Both the position numbers and the translations under genes were made by a program. Positions 27,637 through 36,367 of a stretch of 64,000 nt of DNA are shown piece by piece (within the stretch, counting starts at the first letter, position 1; every line of letters starts with the position of its first letter). A model generated the notes under the pieces. The model worked only from the letters and a program-made list of their open reading frames with translations. It had not been told where the DNA came from and ran no database searches. The DNA comes from Algoriphagus sp. NG3 (GTDB lineage Bacteria; Bacteroidota; Bacteroidia; Cytophagales; Cyclobacteriaceae). The DNA lies in contig NZ_CP139421.1 of the NCBI RefSeq assembly GCF_034119865.1, positions 5,738,501 through 5,802,500 on the forward strand, read 5' to 3'.

Positions 27637-28247
27637 CAAATGTGTTTTTGTTTGCCGGAGGCAATTTCGTAAAGTAATTCTCTCGATCTGTGAAGTTGGG
27701 CCTTCACTGTTCCTAAAGGTTTTTCGAGCTCTTGGGCGATTTCTTCATAGCTCAATTCATCAAAGTATCGGAGCTGTACAAGCTTGCGGTATTTCGCAGG
27801 AAGCTTGTCCACAAAAATCCTCACCATCTCTATCCTCTGAGTCCGGATAAATTCATCCTGTGGATTATTATCATCATCTTCCACATCGATGGTCACAGAG
27901 TTTCCACCGTCATCAGACATGGTGGTATTCAGGCTCATGGTTTTGAGCTTTTTCTTCCGGATAAAATCAATGGTATTATTTGTCGCTATCCTAAACAGCC
28001 AAGTGGAAAAAGTGTAATCCTTCTTAAATCGATGAAGGTTTTTAAAAGCTTTGGCAAAGGCTTCCATGGTAAGGTCTTCAGCATCATCCGCATCCCTGAT
28101 CATCTTCAGGATCATGTAATACACGGCCTTTTTATAGCGCTTCATCAAAGAGGCGAAGGCCTGCTGGTCTTTTTGCCCGACCGCCTGATCGATCAACTCA
28201 AAGTCTTCTAGTGCTTTCTTAGAAAATCCGCGTTCGTTTATTTCCAT
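27636..28247 (-). CDS. ECF-type RNA polymerase sigma factor
   Basis: A 203-residue sigma factor with intact region 2 ('LMKRYKKAVYYMILKMI', 'AEDLTMEAFAKAFKNLHRF', 'YTFSTWLFRIATNNTIDFIR') and region 4 ('LPAKYRKLVQLRYFDELSYEEIAQ', given here as a region, then 'EKPLGTVKAQLHRSRELL'). I chose the ATG at 28247; the frame could start 14 codons earlier inside the glycosyltransferase gene. No anti-sigma gene is adjacent: it lies between a glycosyltransferase and rsmG, overlapping both. Such sigma factors without a membrane partner are common in Bacteroidota, often with housekeeping-like roles. Confidence 0.9.
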   Translation of the reverse strand: MEINERGFSKKALEDFELIDQAVGQKDQQAFASLMKRYKKAVYYMILKMIRDADDAEDLTMEAFAKAFKNLHRFKKDYTFSTWLFRIATNNTIDFIRKKKLKTMSLNTTMSDDGGNSVTIDVEDDDNNPQDEFIRTQRIEMVRIFVDKLPAKYRKLVQLRYFDELSYEEIAQELEKPLGTVKAQLHRSRELLYEIASGKQKHI

Positions 28248-29374
28248 TGGATGTCTTTTGCCTGATAGGATATGGTCCCTAAAATCCAAAAATAACCTAA
28301 ATACAGGAAATCCAGCATCCAGATATGTTTCGGTGGTTTGGTTCCTTGGATCTTTTTCTCAGCAGCTTTGAATATAAGCGTAACAAGTAAAGACCTCAGT
28401 AGGATAATACCGAAAACTATAGAAAAATGTTCCCAGCTTTGAGATAAACCCAAATAAATAAGTAAACCAATACCAAAAATCCAGAAAAATGCATGAGAAA
28501 GGCTGAAAAGTCCAATCTTCCTTTTATCTGCACCATCATAATATTTTCCTGCATTTAGGTGCCGTTTCTTTTGGATTAAATATTCCTTACGGGTTTCCTT
28601 AGGTTTGGAAATCGTGTTTGCTTCAGGGTCAAGGACGATTGCTGTATTCTTCCCCGTGGTATAGAGATTGACAAAGAGATCATCGTCGCCACCTTCTATA
28701 TGCCATAGTTTTTTGAAAGCTTTCACTTCCATGAAAAAACTTTTACGATAACACAAATTTCTTCCTATTGCCATAAAAGGCCGTTTCCACAGACCAAATG
28801 ACATGTAGTATAGCGCTGTAAGCAAAGTCTCAAACTGAATCCAGTTGTTCAGAAAGCCGGGCTTTTGCTCATACCCGGAGTAGCCAACAGCAAAGGTTTT
28901 TTTCTGATTTCTTATCGGTTCGGTCATTTTTCTGATCCACAGACTGGATTCCGGCAAGCAATCAGCATCCGTAAGGAGGATCACATCATGTTTGGCCACT
29001 TTGATTCCCAGAGTCAGTGCATATTTCTTGGCGGTGACATGTGGAGGGGTGTATTTTACAGTGACAGAGCGGAGCTTTGGGTACGCTTCCATCATTTTCT
29101 CCAATAGCCTTTTGGTTCTGTCCGAAGAGCGGTCATTGACTATCATGACATCGAAGGTAGGGTAGTCTTGTTCGAAAAGCTTAGGGATGAGTGTTTTAAG
29201 GTTGGAGTATTCATTATGTGCACAGATTAGTATAGTGACTCCTTCTTCTCTATCAGGAATAGAGTGGGGCCTATTACCTGGGTAAAAAGCAGATTTTCCA
29301 AAAATGACCAAGAGGTAAACCGCTTGGATGAGTATTCCGATTCCGAAGAAAAACCAAAGTAAAAATAGGCCCAT
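28238..29374 (-). CDS. Family 2 glycosyltransferase, membrane-bound
   Basis: The N-terminus is a membrane helix ('LFLLWFFFGIGILIQAVYLL'), followed by a GT-A catalytic domain (about 48-290) with 'VTILICAHNEYSNLKTLIP', the nucleotide-binding 'MIVNDRSSDRTKRLLE', 'VILLTDADCLPES' (DxD) and a GGDDD motif ('WHIEGGDDDLFVNLY'), then three C-terminal membrane segments. It resembles processive-type GT2 enzymes that make surface polysaccharides or glycolipids; the sugar donor cannot be read. The ATG at 29374 is chosen because the longer frame upstream would overlap tgt. Its last bases overlap the sigma-factor start. Confidence 0.85.
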   Translation of the reverse strand: MGLFLLWFFFGIGILIQAVYLLVIFGKSAFYPGNRPHSIPDREEGVTILICAHNEYSNLKTLIPKLFEQDYPTFDVMIVNDRSSDRTKRLLEKMMEAYPKLRSVTVKYTPPHVTAKKYALTLGIKVAKHDVILLTDADCLPESSLWIRKMTEPIRNQKKTFAVGYSGYEQKPGFLNNWIQFETLLTALYYMSFGLWKRPFMAIGRNLCYRKSFFMEVKAFKKLWHIEGGDDDLFVNLYTTGKNTAIVLDPEANTISKPKETRKEYLIQKKRHLNAGKYYDGADKRKIGLFSLSHAFFWIFGIGLLIYLGLSQSWEHFSIVFGIILLRSLLVTLIFKAAEKKIQGTKPPKHIWMLDFLYLGYFWILGTISYQAKDIQWK

Positions 29375-29495
29375 AGGTCGCTTTTGCTTGGCAAATATAA
29401 AATCAAATTCAGCAAACCATTTAAGAATAAGCGTATATTTTTGTAGGCTGAACTGGACATACTGTAGAACGTCTCTCCAGCAACCCATTAGCGAT

Positions 29496-30626
29496 ATGAA
29501 GTTTACCCTAGCCCACCAAGATCCCAAAAGCAAAGCCAGAGCAGGGGTCGTACAGACAGACCATGGCGACATCCAGACCCCGATTTTTATGCCTGTGGGT
29601 ACAGCCGCCAGCGTAAAGGCGGTACATACCCGCGAGCTTAAGGAAGATATCCATGCCCAGATTATTCTAGGAAATACATATCACTTGTATTTGAGGCCGG
29701 GATTGGATGTGCTTGAGAAAGCTGGAGGGCTACACAAATTTAATGGCTGGGACAAGCCTATCCTTACGGATAGTGGAGGATATCAGGTTTTTTCTCTGTC
29801 AGGTACCCGCAAGATCAAAGAGGACGGTGTGATGTTCAAGTCCCATATCGATGGTTCAAAACATCATTTTACCCCTGAGAATGTAATGGATATACAGCGT
29901 ACAATTGGAGCCGACATTGTCATGGCTTTTGATGAGTGTACACCTTATCCTTGCGAGTATGGTTATGCCCGGAACTCCATGGAAATGACGCATCGATGGT
30001 TGTCCCGTTGCATAGAGCAGTTTGATGCCACTGAAGGGAAATATGGATATAGCCAGACCTTGTTTCCGATTGTGCAAGGATCGGTCTATAAGGATTTGCG
30101 AAAGCAAAGTGCTGAGTTTATAGCTTCGCAGGGACGTGAAGGCAATGCTATCGGAGGGCTGTCTGTGGGCGAGCCTGCAGAGATGATGTATGAGATGACT
30201 GAGTTGGTGACGGATATTTTGCCCCAGGATAAGCCCCGGTACCTGATGGGTGTGGGCACTCCAGCCAATATCTTAGAATGTATTGCTTTGGGAGTCGATA
30301 TGTTTGATTGTGTCATGCCTACCAGAAATGCGAGAAATGGCATGCTATTTACTTCAGAGGGCTTTATCAATATCCGGAATGAAAAGTGGAAAGATGACTT
30401 TAGTCCCATCGATCCAGCTATAGGAGGATATGTAAGCACATTTTATTCTAAAGCGTATTTAAGACATTTAACAGTTTGTAAGGAGATATTGGCTGCCCAA
30501 ATTGCCAGTATTCATAATCTTAGTTTTTACCTTTGGCTGGTAGGCCAGGCCAGAGAACATATCCTGGGAGGTGATTTTGCCGTTTGGAAAGATCACATGG
30601 TGAAAAAAGTGAGCACCAGACTCTAA
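29496..30626 (+). CDS. tgt: Queuine tRNA-ribosyltransferase, zinc cysteines missing
   Basis: Exchanges guanine 34 for a 7-deazaguanine base in GUN-anticodon tRNAs. The core is intact: 'QTPIFMPVGTAASVKAV', 'TDSGGYQVFSLSGTRK', 'MAFDECTPYP' and the nucleophile region 'LGVDMFDCVMPTRNARNG'. The bacterial zinc motif CxCxxC is expected just before 'YSKAYLRHL', but here the positions are I309, G311 and S314 ('DPAIGGYVSTFYSK'); the histidine of 'SIHNLSFYL' remains. The ATG at 29496 gives the normal N-terminus (376 aa). It is divergent from the glycosyltransferase gene; a TATTTTTG at 29436-29443 may be part of its promoter. Confidence 0.93.
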   Translation: MKFTLAHQDPKSKARAGVVQTDHGDIQTPIFMPVGTAASVKAVHTRELKEDIHAQIILGNTYHLYLRPGLDVLEKAGGLHKFNGWDKPILTDSGGYQVFSLSGTRKIKEDGVMFKSHIDGSKHHFTPENVMDIQRTIGADIVMAFDECTPYPCEYGYARNSMEMTHRWLSRCIEQFDATEGKYGYSQTLFPIVQGSVYKDLRKQSAEFIASQGREGNAIGGLSVGEPAEMMYEMTELVTDILPQDKPRYLMGVGTPANILECIALGVDMFDCVMPTRNARNGMLFTSEGFINIRNEKWKDDFSPIDPAIGGYVSTFYSKAYLRHLTVCKEILAAQIASIHNLSFYLWLVGQAREHILGGDFAVWKDHMVKKVSTRL

Positions 30627-30718
30627 TATGAAATCGAGCATGTCGAAGGTGACTCACAAAGGGATGATTATTCTCCGTGCGAGATTCCATGTGACCATTG
30701 AAAAACAATTATAAACAC

Positions 30719-31792
30719 ATGAAACTACTCGACAAACTGATCATCAAGGATTTTCTTAAGACCTACTTTTTTGTGGTGGTCATGTTGGTGTTGGTGGTGT
30801 TGGTGTTGGATTTTACAGAAAAGAATGATTCTTACATACGGAATGATGTGCCTTCCAATGAGATCTTTAAATACATGGCCAACTACGGCCTGTATCTGAA
30901 TAATCTTCTTACGCCTATTACTGTTTTTATCTCGGTGATCTTCATTACTTCCAAAATGGCTGGAAGAACCGAAATAATAGCTATTCTCAGTAGCGGAGTC
31001 AGCTTTATGAGAATGCTGAGGCCATTCCTTTTTGCTGCAGCCATGATAGGCAGTGTAAGTTTTTTGTTGAATGGTTGGGTTTTGCCCGGAGCTACTGAAG
31101 GAGTCACCAGGTTTAAGCTGACCTATCTGGAAAACGAGAAAACTTCAGCTCCCTCTAACATTCACATCAAAGTAGGAGAGGAGTCCTATGCTTATATGAG
31201 CAGGTTTTTCAAGACAGGAAATACCGGTTGGAACTTCACGCTGGAGACGATCAAAGATGGTGAGCTACTGGCGAAACTATCTTCTGACAGGATAGAATGG
31301 GATACGGCAAAGCGTGTCTGGACACTTAGGAACTGGAGGCTGCGGGAGCTACGTGAGCGTGATGAGCTTTATTCTGTGGGAGAAAAATTAGACACGTTGC
31401 TTTCTATCAGGCCGGAGGATTTTGATTTGCCGGACAACCACCATGAGACTTTAAAACTTCCAGATCTCAGTAGGCAGATTAAAATATTGGAAGATAGAGG
31501 GGCGGACAATGTGGAGTTTTATAGAATAGAACGCTACGTGCGTTTAATGTCACCTTTCGCTGCGCTGATCCTGACCTTTATAGGGGTCATTATGTCTGCC
31601 AAGAAAACCCGAGGTGGTTCAGGGTTCCAGATTGCGATGGGCTTTTTGCTCGCATTTGTTTACATTATCTTGTTTATACTTTCTAGGACTTTTGCCGAAA
31701 ACGGTGCCACATATCCTATTTTCGCAGTATGGCTACCCAATATCATCTTTGCTGCAACAGGTCTCTTGCTCTATAAAACAGTTCCACGCTAA
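30719..31792 (+). CDS. LptF/LptG-family permease
   Basis: One of the two inner-membrane permeases that, with the ATPase LptB, extract lipopolysaccharide and push it to the outer membrane. N-terminal helices ('LLDKLIIKDFLKTYFFVVVMLV', region 1-25) and 'FVISVIFITSKMAGRTEIIAI'-like sequence around residues 70-90 match the YjgP/YjgQ family, followed by a periplasmic beta domain (about 135-260) and three C-terminal helices. In Bacteroidota both permeases exist, and I cannot assign F or G. The ATG at 30719 is used; a TTG at 30698 would add seven residues. It is followed directly by the DMT transporter gene. Confidence 0.88.
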   Translation: MKLLDKLIIKDFLKTYFFVVVMLVLVVLVLDFTEKNDSYIRNDVPSNEIFKYMANYGLYLNNLLTPITVFISVIFITSKMAGRTEIIAILSSGVSFMRMLRPFLFAAAMIGSVSFLLNGWVLPGATEGVTRFKLTYLENEKTSAPSNIHIKVGEESYAYMSRFFKTGNTGWNFTLETIKDGELLAKLSSDRIEWDTAKRVWTLRNWRLRELRERDELYSVGEKLDTLLSIRPEDFDLPDNHHETLKLPDLSRQIKILEDRGADNVEFYRIERYVRLMSPFAALILTFIGVIMSAKKTRGGSGFQIAMGFLLAFVYIILFILSRTFAENGATYPIFAVWLPNIIFAATGLLLYKTVPR

Positions 31793-32701
31793 ATGAACGC
31801 CACAATTAAGGATTACTTAATGCTCCATTTGATTGTGCTCATATGGGGATTTACCGCTATTTTGGGATTACTGATTAGTTTGCCGGCCATAGAGCTGGTT
31901 TTTTATAGGACACTGATAGCGGCGGTGGGAGTAGCAGTGTTGTTCTTGTTGAAAAAGAGAAATCTGCTCCTGCCTTTTCCGGATATGGTTAAAGTCACTG
32001 GTGTAGGAATTGTGATTGCGCTGCATTGGATTCTTTTTTTTTGGTCAGCAAGAGTTTCTACAGCTTCTGTTTGCTTAGCAGGGATGGCCACTACCTCGCT
32101 GTGGACGGCGTTTGTCGAGCCATTGTTCAACAGATCCAAAATCAAATGGTATGAAGTTGGGCTTGGACTGATGGTTATTTCAGGATTATTGGTGATTTTC
32201 AGCTTTGAATCAGGCTATTGGTTGGGATTGAGTATGGCTTTGGCATCAGCTTTTTTTGGGGCGGTTTTTTCAGTATTGAACGGAAAGCTTGCTCACAGGC
32301 ACAATCCCTATCAAATTACTTTTTATGAAATGGCAGGAGCCTGTTTGTTCACAGTATTATTTATGCCTGTTTATTCTAATTTCCTCACTGAGGAGGGGTT
32401 GACCCTAGCATGGGTTGGCTATGACTGGTTTTGGCTTTTTGTTCTTGGTGGGATCTGTACCGTATATGCTTTTTCAGTCTCAGTGGAGTTGATGAAGAGA
32501 CTTTCTGTTTTTTCTATAAACCTGACCGTGAATTTAGAGCCAGTGTATGGGATAATATTAGCGGTGTTGATTTTTGGGGAAAGTGAAAAAATGACTCCGC
32601 AGTTTTACTTGGGGACAGGGATCATTTTGATATCTGTGCTGAGCTATCCCGTTTTGAATTACTTGAACAAACGGAGGAAACCTGTGCGGCCCCTGGGGTG
32701 A
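31793..32701 (+). CDS. EamA/DMT-family transporter
   Basis: Ten hydrophobic segments in 302 residues and two EamA-like halves ('LIVLIWGFTAILGLLISLPA', 'EMAGACLFTVLFMPVYS') mark a drug/metabolite transporter. The second half contains 'NLTVNLEPVYGIILAVLIFGE', the usual C-terminal EamA signature. Substrate unknown. The ATG follows the permease stop without a gap, so both are one transcript. It ends seven bases before the convergent mazF-type toxin gene, with no terminator between them. Confidence 0.88.
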   Translation: MNATIKDYLMLHLIVLIWGFTAILGLLISLPAIELVFYRTLIAAVGVAVLFLLKKRNLLLPFPDMVKVTGVGIVIALHWILFFWSARVSTASVCLAGMATTSLWTAFVEPLFNRSKIKWYEVGLGLMVISGLLVIFSFESGYWLGLSMALASAFFGAVFSVLNGKLAHRHNPYQITFYEMAGACLFTVLFMPVYSNFLTEEGLTLAWVGYDWFWLFVLGGICTVYAFSVSVELMKRLSVFSINLTVNLEPVYGIILAVLIFGESEKMTPQFYLGTGIILISVLSYPVLNYLNKRRKPVRPLG

Positions 32702-32708
32702 TAAGAAC

Positions 32709-33041
32709 CTAGAGCGTCGTGATATCCTTGAGGGTATCTAGTGCCATTGTTAATTCCTCATTTGAGATTTCACCCACTCTTTCAATCAGTCTATCCTTAG
32801 ACAAGGAGCGGATATGGAAAATCATCAGTTCAGACTCTAGTTTCAAGCCATTCTTATGAGATGGTTTTAGTATTGGGTTTCCCTGGTAATTTTTGATTTT
32901 TGAAGTCAAGGGCGCAGTAATCACCACCTGAAGGAATTTATTCATCAGATTCCCACTGAGAATGACAACCGGCCTTCTGCCCGCCTGCTCAGAACCTATC
33001 ACAGGATTGAGATCTGACATCCAGATCTCACCTTGCCTCAT
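32709..33041 (-). CDS. MazF/PemK-type toxin
   Basis: A 110-residue protein of the MazF/PemK endoribonuclease family. It begins 'MRQGEIWMSDLNPVIGSEQ', followed by 'AGRRPVVILSGNLMNK' and 'VVITAPLTSKIKNYQGNP', the usual beta-barrel motifs, with the conserved 'RSLSKDRLIERVG' near the end. These toxins cut mRNA and are held inactive by the antitoxin encoded just before. The start overlaps the antitoxin gene by 14 bases. Full length, so probably functional. Confidence 0.92.
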   Translation of the reverse strand: MRQGEIWMSDLNPVIGSEQAGRRPVVILSGNLMNKFLQVVITAPLTSKIKNYQGNPILKPSHKNGLKLESELMIFHIRSLSKDRLIERVGEISNEELTMALDTLKDITTL

Positions 33042-33270
33042 CTTCGATCTGCTTTAGGTAATGTCCCATTCCTTCTTCTGCCACTAGGAGTATATCATCA
33101 TCCTGAGCTGCCTGCTTATATGATTTGACATATTCAGCTCTCTTGAGATGGTCGAGGTAGAGATTGAGGGCATTTTCTACCAACTTGTTTTTTGGCAGAG
33201 AAAGTTTTTTGGCATAATCCGCAAGCCGTTGAAGAAGATCATCGGGTAGTGTACTAGTGTAAGTGGCCAT
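33028..33270 (-). CDS. Ribbon-helix-helix antitoxin paired with MazF-type toxin
   Basis: An 80-residue protein. The N-terminus 'MATYTSTLPDDLLQRLADYAK' region and 'LPKNKLVENALNLYLDHLKR' form a ribbon-helix-helix DNA-binding fold; the acidic C-terminus ('DDDILLVAEEGMGHYLKQ') is the likely toxin-binding tail. It overlaps the downstream toxin gene. As in other such pairs, the antitoxin probably represses the operon; a promoter lies just upstream. Confidence 0.88.
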   Translation of the reverse strand: MATYTSTLPDDLLQRLADYAKKLSLPKNKLVENALNLYLDHLKRAEYVKSYKQAAQDDDILLVAEEGMGHYLKQIEDEAR

Positions 33271-33292
33271 TGTGTTTTATATTTATGATTCA

Positions 33293-33323
33293 CAAATATA
33301 AATTACAAAAAGTTGATTGCCAA
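33293..33323 (-). promoter_or_regulatory. Promoter of the MazF-type toxin-antitoxin pair
   Basis: On the minus strand TTG (33323-33321), a 20-bp spacer and TATATTTG (33300-33293) match the Bacteroidota promoter pattern. The -7 octamer ends 22 bp before the antitoxin ATG, close enough for operator overlap. Confidence 0.75.
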
Positions 33324-33340
33324 GCTTAAGGGCCACTGTT

Positions 33341-34150
33341 TTACAACATTCCTTCAAATTGAAAATAACCATCATCCCATTTCATAGATGATGGTTTCTC
33401 CTCAAAAAGCCCAAAAACCGAAGATCCGGAGCCTGACATGGCGGAATAGTAAGCTCCATTTTCATAGAGCTTGCTTTTTATAGCTGAGATCTCGGGATGG
33501 TTTGGGAGGATGCTTGCTTCGAAATCATTAATCAATTCATCTTTCCATCGTGCTTTATCCGCTAAAATCTCTTCCAGTTTACGAGCAGGCTTTTTTGGAC
33601 TGACACCTGCATACGCTTCTTTGGTCCCAATATGAACCCCCGGGTTGATCAGCATCATATGAGTGCCTTTCAGGTCCAGTGTTACTGGTTCCAAGATTTC
33701 ACCTCGTCCTCTCGCTATTTGGGGTATGTTTTCAATAAAAAATGGGCAATCACTTCCAAGGTGAGCTGCATATTCTTCCAGAAAAAAATCATCCAAAATG
33801 AGGTCAAAGAGATTGTTCATCATAGTAAGCGCAAAGGCAGCGTCTGCGGAGCCACCTCCGAGACCTGCTCCCATCGGAATATTTTTGTGTAGATGAATGC
33901 TGATATGGGGAAGGTTTGGAAAGTCTTTTTTTAAGAGGTGATAGGCTTTCAGGATGAGATTATCCTTAGCGTCACCGGGAACGTCCAGCCCTGTGGTAGA
34001 AAATGTGGTTTTTTTAGTGTCCACTATCATTTCCAAGGCATCCACTAATGGAATCGGCACCATACAGCTCTCTATTTCATGATATCCATCGCTTCTTTTG
34101 GCAGTGATATGAAGTCCTAAATTGATCTTTGCGTTTGGAAATGAAATCAT
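33341..34150 (-). CDS. ispE: 4-diphosphocytidyl-2-C-methyl-D-erythritol kinase
   Basis: A GHMP kinase of the non-mevalonate isoprenoid pathway, phosphorylating CDP-methylerythritol. It shows 'FPNAKINLGLHITAKRSDGY' at the N-terminus, the ATP loop 'NIPMGAGLGGGSADAAFAL' (about 93-111) and the C-terminal 'YYSAMSGSGSSVFGLFEE'. Length of 269 aa is a little short but complete. The ATG at 34150 is preferred to one seven codons earlier because 'ISFPNAKIN' is the normal beginning. Its neighbours are unrelated. Confidence 0.95.
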   Translation of the reverse strand: MISFPNAKINLGLHITAKRSDGYHEIESCMVPIPLVDALEMIVDTKKTTFSTTGLDVPGDAKDNLILKAYHLLKKDFPNLPHISIHLHKNIPMGAGLGGGSADAAFALTMMNNLFDLILDDFFLEEYAAHLGSDCPFFIENIPQIARGRGEILEPVTLDLKGTHMMLINPGVHIGTKEAYAGVSPKKPARKLEEILADKARWKDELINDFEASILPNHPEISAIKSKLYENGAYYSAMSGSGSSVFGLFEEKPSSMKWDDGYFQFEGML

Positions 34151-34467
34151 TGGGGTTAAATGTTTGATCAAAAATAAGATAAAAAGCAGGGGAAGTGAAG
34201 CTTTTTCTAATTGAGAATTTTGTAAAAAAAACCATAATTATTGAAGTAAATGTGGTATATCATTTTTCCTGTTAAAAAAAAGAGAATAACTTTTGTTAAA
34301 ATTTAAAGAAACTCGAAATCAGTACAAAATTTTGAAAATTGAAAAAATAGACAAATCATTTCTTGAAAAGGAGGGAAAAAATGGCTTGTTTATGAATTTT
34401 AATTTCGAAAAAATAAATTTTACATACATTTTTTATCTGAGAATGTTTAAAAATGTAAAATTAAATA

Positions 34468-34498
34468 TTGTAAGTCTGAAAATTCGGTTTTAAGTTTG
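34468..34498 (+). promoter_or_regulatory. Promoter of the ilv-leu operon
   Basis: TTG (34468-34470), a 20-bp spacer and TAAGTTTG (34491-34498) match TTG-N19/20-TAnnTTTG. Transcription would begin near 34505, about 36 bases before the leader peptide's ATG, giving a leader RNA of roughly 180 nt to ilvD. Confidence 0.8.
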
Positions 34499-34540
34499 TC
34501 ATACAATTCCCCAGCGGATAGAAAAACCAAGACATCTATT

Positions 34541-34591
34541 ATGTACAAAGTAGTCATTTTGCTAAGCGTCATTATTCTCATTGGATTTTAA
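34541..34591 (+). CDS. ILV leader peptide of the attenuator
   Basis: ATG followed by 15 sense codons and TAA encodes MYKVVILLSVIILIGF: three Val, five Ile and three Leu among sixteen residues (V4, V5, I6, L7, L8, V10, I11, I12, L13, I14 cover ten of the eleven residues 4-14). The peptide lies in the leader RNA between the promoter and a competing hairpin pair ahead of ilvD. Such a peptide senses charged tRNAs for all three branched-chain amino acids: ribosome stalling on it would free the downstream antiterminator. There is no role for the peptide itself beyond being translated. Confidence 0.88.
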   Translation: MYKVVILLSVIILIGF

Positions 34592-34592
34592 T

Positions 34593-34647
34593 GTGAGGCA
34601 CTAGACTATTATTTATAATGAAATAAAAAACATCTAAAGTGCCTCAC
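34593..34647 (+). promoter_or_regulatory. Antiterminator (pre-emptor) hairpin of the ilv-leu attenuator
   Basis: GTGAGGCACT (34593-34602), which begins two bases after the leader-peptide stop, is the exact reverse complement of AGTGCCTCAC (34638-34647). The latter is also the left arm of the terminator, so only one of the two structures can form. A ribosome that finishes the peptide covers the 34593 arm and allows termination; a ribosome stalled on Val/Ile/Leu codons leaves it free. Confidence 0.85.
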
Positions 34648-34668
34648 TGAACTGAGGCACTTTTTTTT
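34637..34668 (+). terminator. Attenuator terminator before ilvD
   Basis: AAGTGCCTCA and TGAGGCACTT pair over ten bases around a 6-nt loop, continuing into a T-tract of eight (34661-34668). It lies 15 bp before the ilvD start, in the middle of the transcription unit, as expected for an attenuator. Confidence 0.92.
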
Positions 34669-34683
34669 ATACCCTAAATAAAT

Positions 34684-36363
34684 ATGACCCTTAAAAAGCA
34701 CAGTTGGGAAATAAGTGACAATCCCGAGCATCCGGCAGGCATGGCCATGTTGTATGCTACTGGTATGAGTGACAAAAAGATGAAACAGCCTTTTGTAGGG
34801 ATAGCCAGTTGTGGTTATGAAAGCAATCCCTGCAATATGCACCTGAACGACTTCGCCGGTCTGATCAAAACGTCCTCTCAGGAATATGATCTGACCGGTT
34901 TGGTTTTTAATACTATAGGCATATCTGATGGTACTACCATGGGCACTTTGGGGATGCGTTATTCTTTGGTCTCTCGAGAAGTAATAGCGGATTCTATTGA
35001 GTCATTTATTATAGGGCACTCTTTTGACGGCTGTGTTTCTGTAGCTGGCTGCGATAAAAATATGCCAGGAGCCCTTATGGGGATGATCCGTACGGACAGA
35101 CCGGGGATATTGGTGTATGGGGGCACTATCGCTTCTGGTAATTATAAGGGAGAAAAACTGAATATAGTATCTGCCTTCGAGGCGTTTGGTAAGCGTGTGA
35201 ACGGGAATATCTCGGATGAGGATTACGATGGGGTTATCCGTAATGCATGTCCAGGCCAAGGTGCCTGTGGAGGAATGTACACTGCTAATACCATGTCTTC
35301 AGCCATAGAGGCTATGGGCATGTCTCTTCCGTATTCCTCATCTTATCCTGCCAACTCACCTGAGAAACTACGGGAGTGCCGTGAGGTAAATAAATATATG
35401 CGCATACTTCTGGAAAAAGATATCAAGCCAAGTGATATCATCACCAGAAAAAGTATAGAAAATGCAGTTACAGTTGCGATTGCATTGGGAGGTAGTACCA
35501 ATGCGGTAATGCATATCATCGCTATAGCCAGGACTGCTGGAGTGGATTTCACGATTCAGGATTTTAAAGCAATAAATGCCAAAACTCCAATGATCGGGGA
35601 TTTCAAACCATCAGGTAAATTCATGATGGAAGACCTTCATGAGCAGGGCGGAGTTCCTGCATTTATGAAGTATATGTTACAGAATGGATTTCTTCATGGG
35701 GATTGCCTCACAGTGACAGGCAAAACATTGGCAGAAAATCTAATAGACATAGAGCCTGTCATAGTCTCTATGGTGAATGTAATCCATCCTTTAGAGACAC
35801 CAATCAAAGCAACAGGCCATCTCTGTATTCTGGATGGTAATTTAGCCCCAGAAGGTGCTGTCGCCAAGATCACCGGTAAAGAAGGCAGTGCCTTTACAGG
35901 GCCTGCACATGTGTTTGACTCCGAGCAAGAGGCAAATGATGCTATCCGTGATCATAAAGTAAAAAAAGGGGAAGTCCTGGTCATCAGAAACATAGGCCCA
36001 AAGGGAGGTCCAGGCATGCCGGAAATGCTAAAACCAACTTCTATGATTATAGGAGCTGGGCTTGGAGCTGATGTGGCTTTGATTACCGATGGAAGGTTCT
36101 CAGGTGGTACTCACGGATTTGTGGTAGGACACGTCACTCCTGAAGCATGGAGCGGTGGGCCGATCGGTTTGGTGAGGAATGGAGATATTATCACCATAGA
36201 TGCGGATGGATTGAAGCTTACTGTGGCGGTCTCCGAAGAGGAATTGGCCGAAAGAAAAAAAACCTGGAGGCAGAAGGACATTTCTGACTTGCAGGGGACA
36301 TTAAAGAAATACAACAAATTAGTATCTACCGCATCCGAAGGTTGCGTAACAGACAAATTCTAA
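34684..36363 (+). CDS. ilvD: Dihydroxy-acid dehydratase
   Basis: Third step common to valine and isoleucine synthesis: dehydrates 2,3-dihydroxy-acids to 2-keto acids with an Fe-S cluster. The signatures '[19 protein letters not shown]', '[22 protein letters not shown]' region and '[21 protein letters not shown]' region are present, with the three cluster cysteines in '[11 protein letters not shown]', 'GCDKNMPG' and 'PGQGACGGM'. Length is 559 aa, normal. First structural gene of the operon, downstream of the ILV attenuator. Confidence 0.97.
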   Translation: MTLKKHSWEISDNPEHPAGMAMLYATGMSDKKMKQPFVGIASCGYESNPCNMHLNDFAGLIKTSSQEYDLTGLVFNTIGISDGTTMGTLGMRYSLVSREVIADSIESFIIGHSFDGCVSVAGCDKNMPGALMGMIRTDRPGILVYGGTIASGNYKGEKLNIVSAFEAFGKRVNGNISDEDYDGVIRNACPGQGACGGMYTANTMSSAIEAMGMSLPYSSSYPANSPEKLRECREVNKYMRILLEKDIKPSDIITRKSIENAVTVAIALGGSTNAVMHIIAIARTAGVDFTIQDFKAINAKTPMIGDFKPSGKFMMEDLHEQGGVPAFMKYMLQNGFLHGDCLTVTGKTLAENLIDIEPVIVSMVNVIHPLETPIKATGHLCILDGNLAPEGAVAKITGKEGSAFTGPAHVFDSEQEANDAIRDHKVKKGEVLVIRNIGPKGGPGMPEMLKPTSMIIGAGLGADVALITDGRFSGGTHGFVVGHVTPEAWSGGPIGLVRNGDIITIDADGLKLTVAVSEEELAERKKTWRQKDISDLQGTLKKYNKLVSTASEGCVTDKF

Positions 36364-36367
36364 GCCC

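Noticed and set aside
34293..34493. A 66-codon frame upstream of the ilv-leu operon
   Set aside because: Extremely AT-rich, no ATG start, and its end lies over the operon promoter (TTG 34468, TAAGTTTG 34491).
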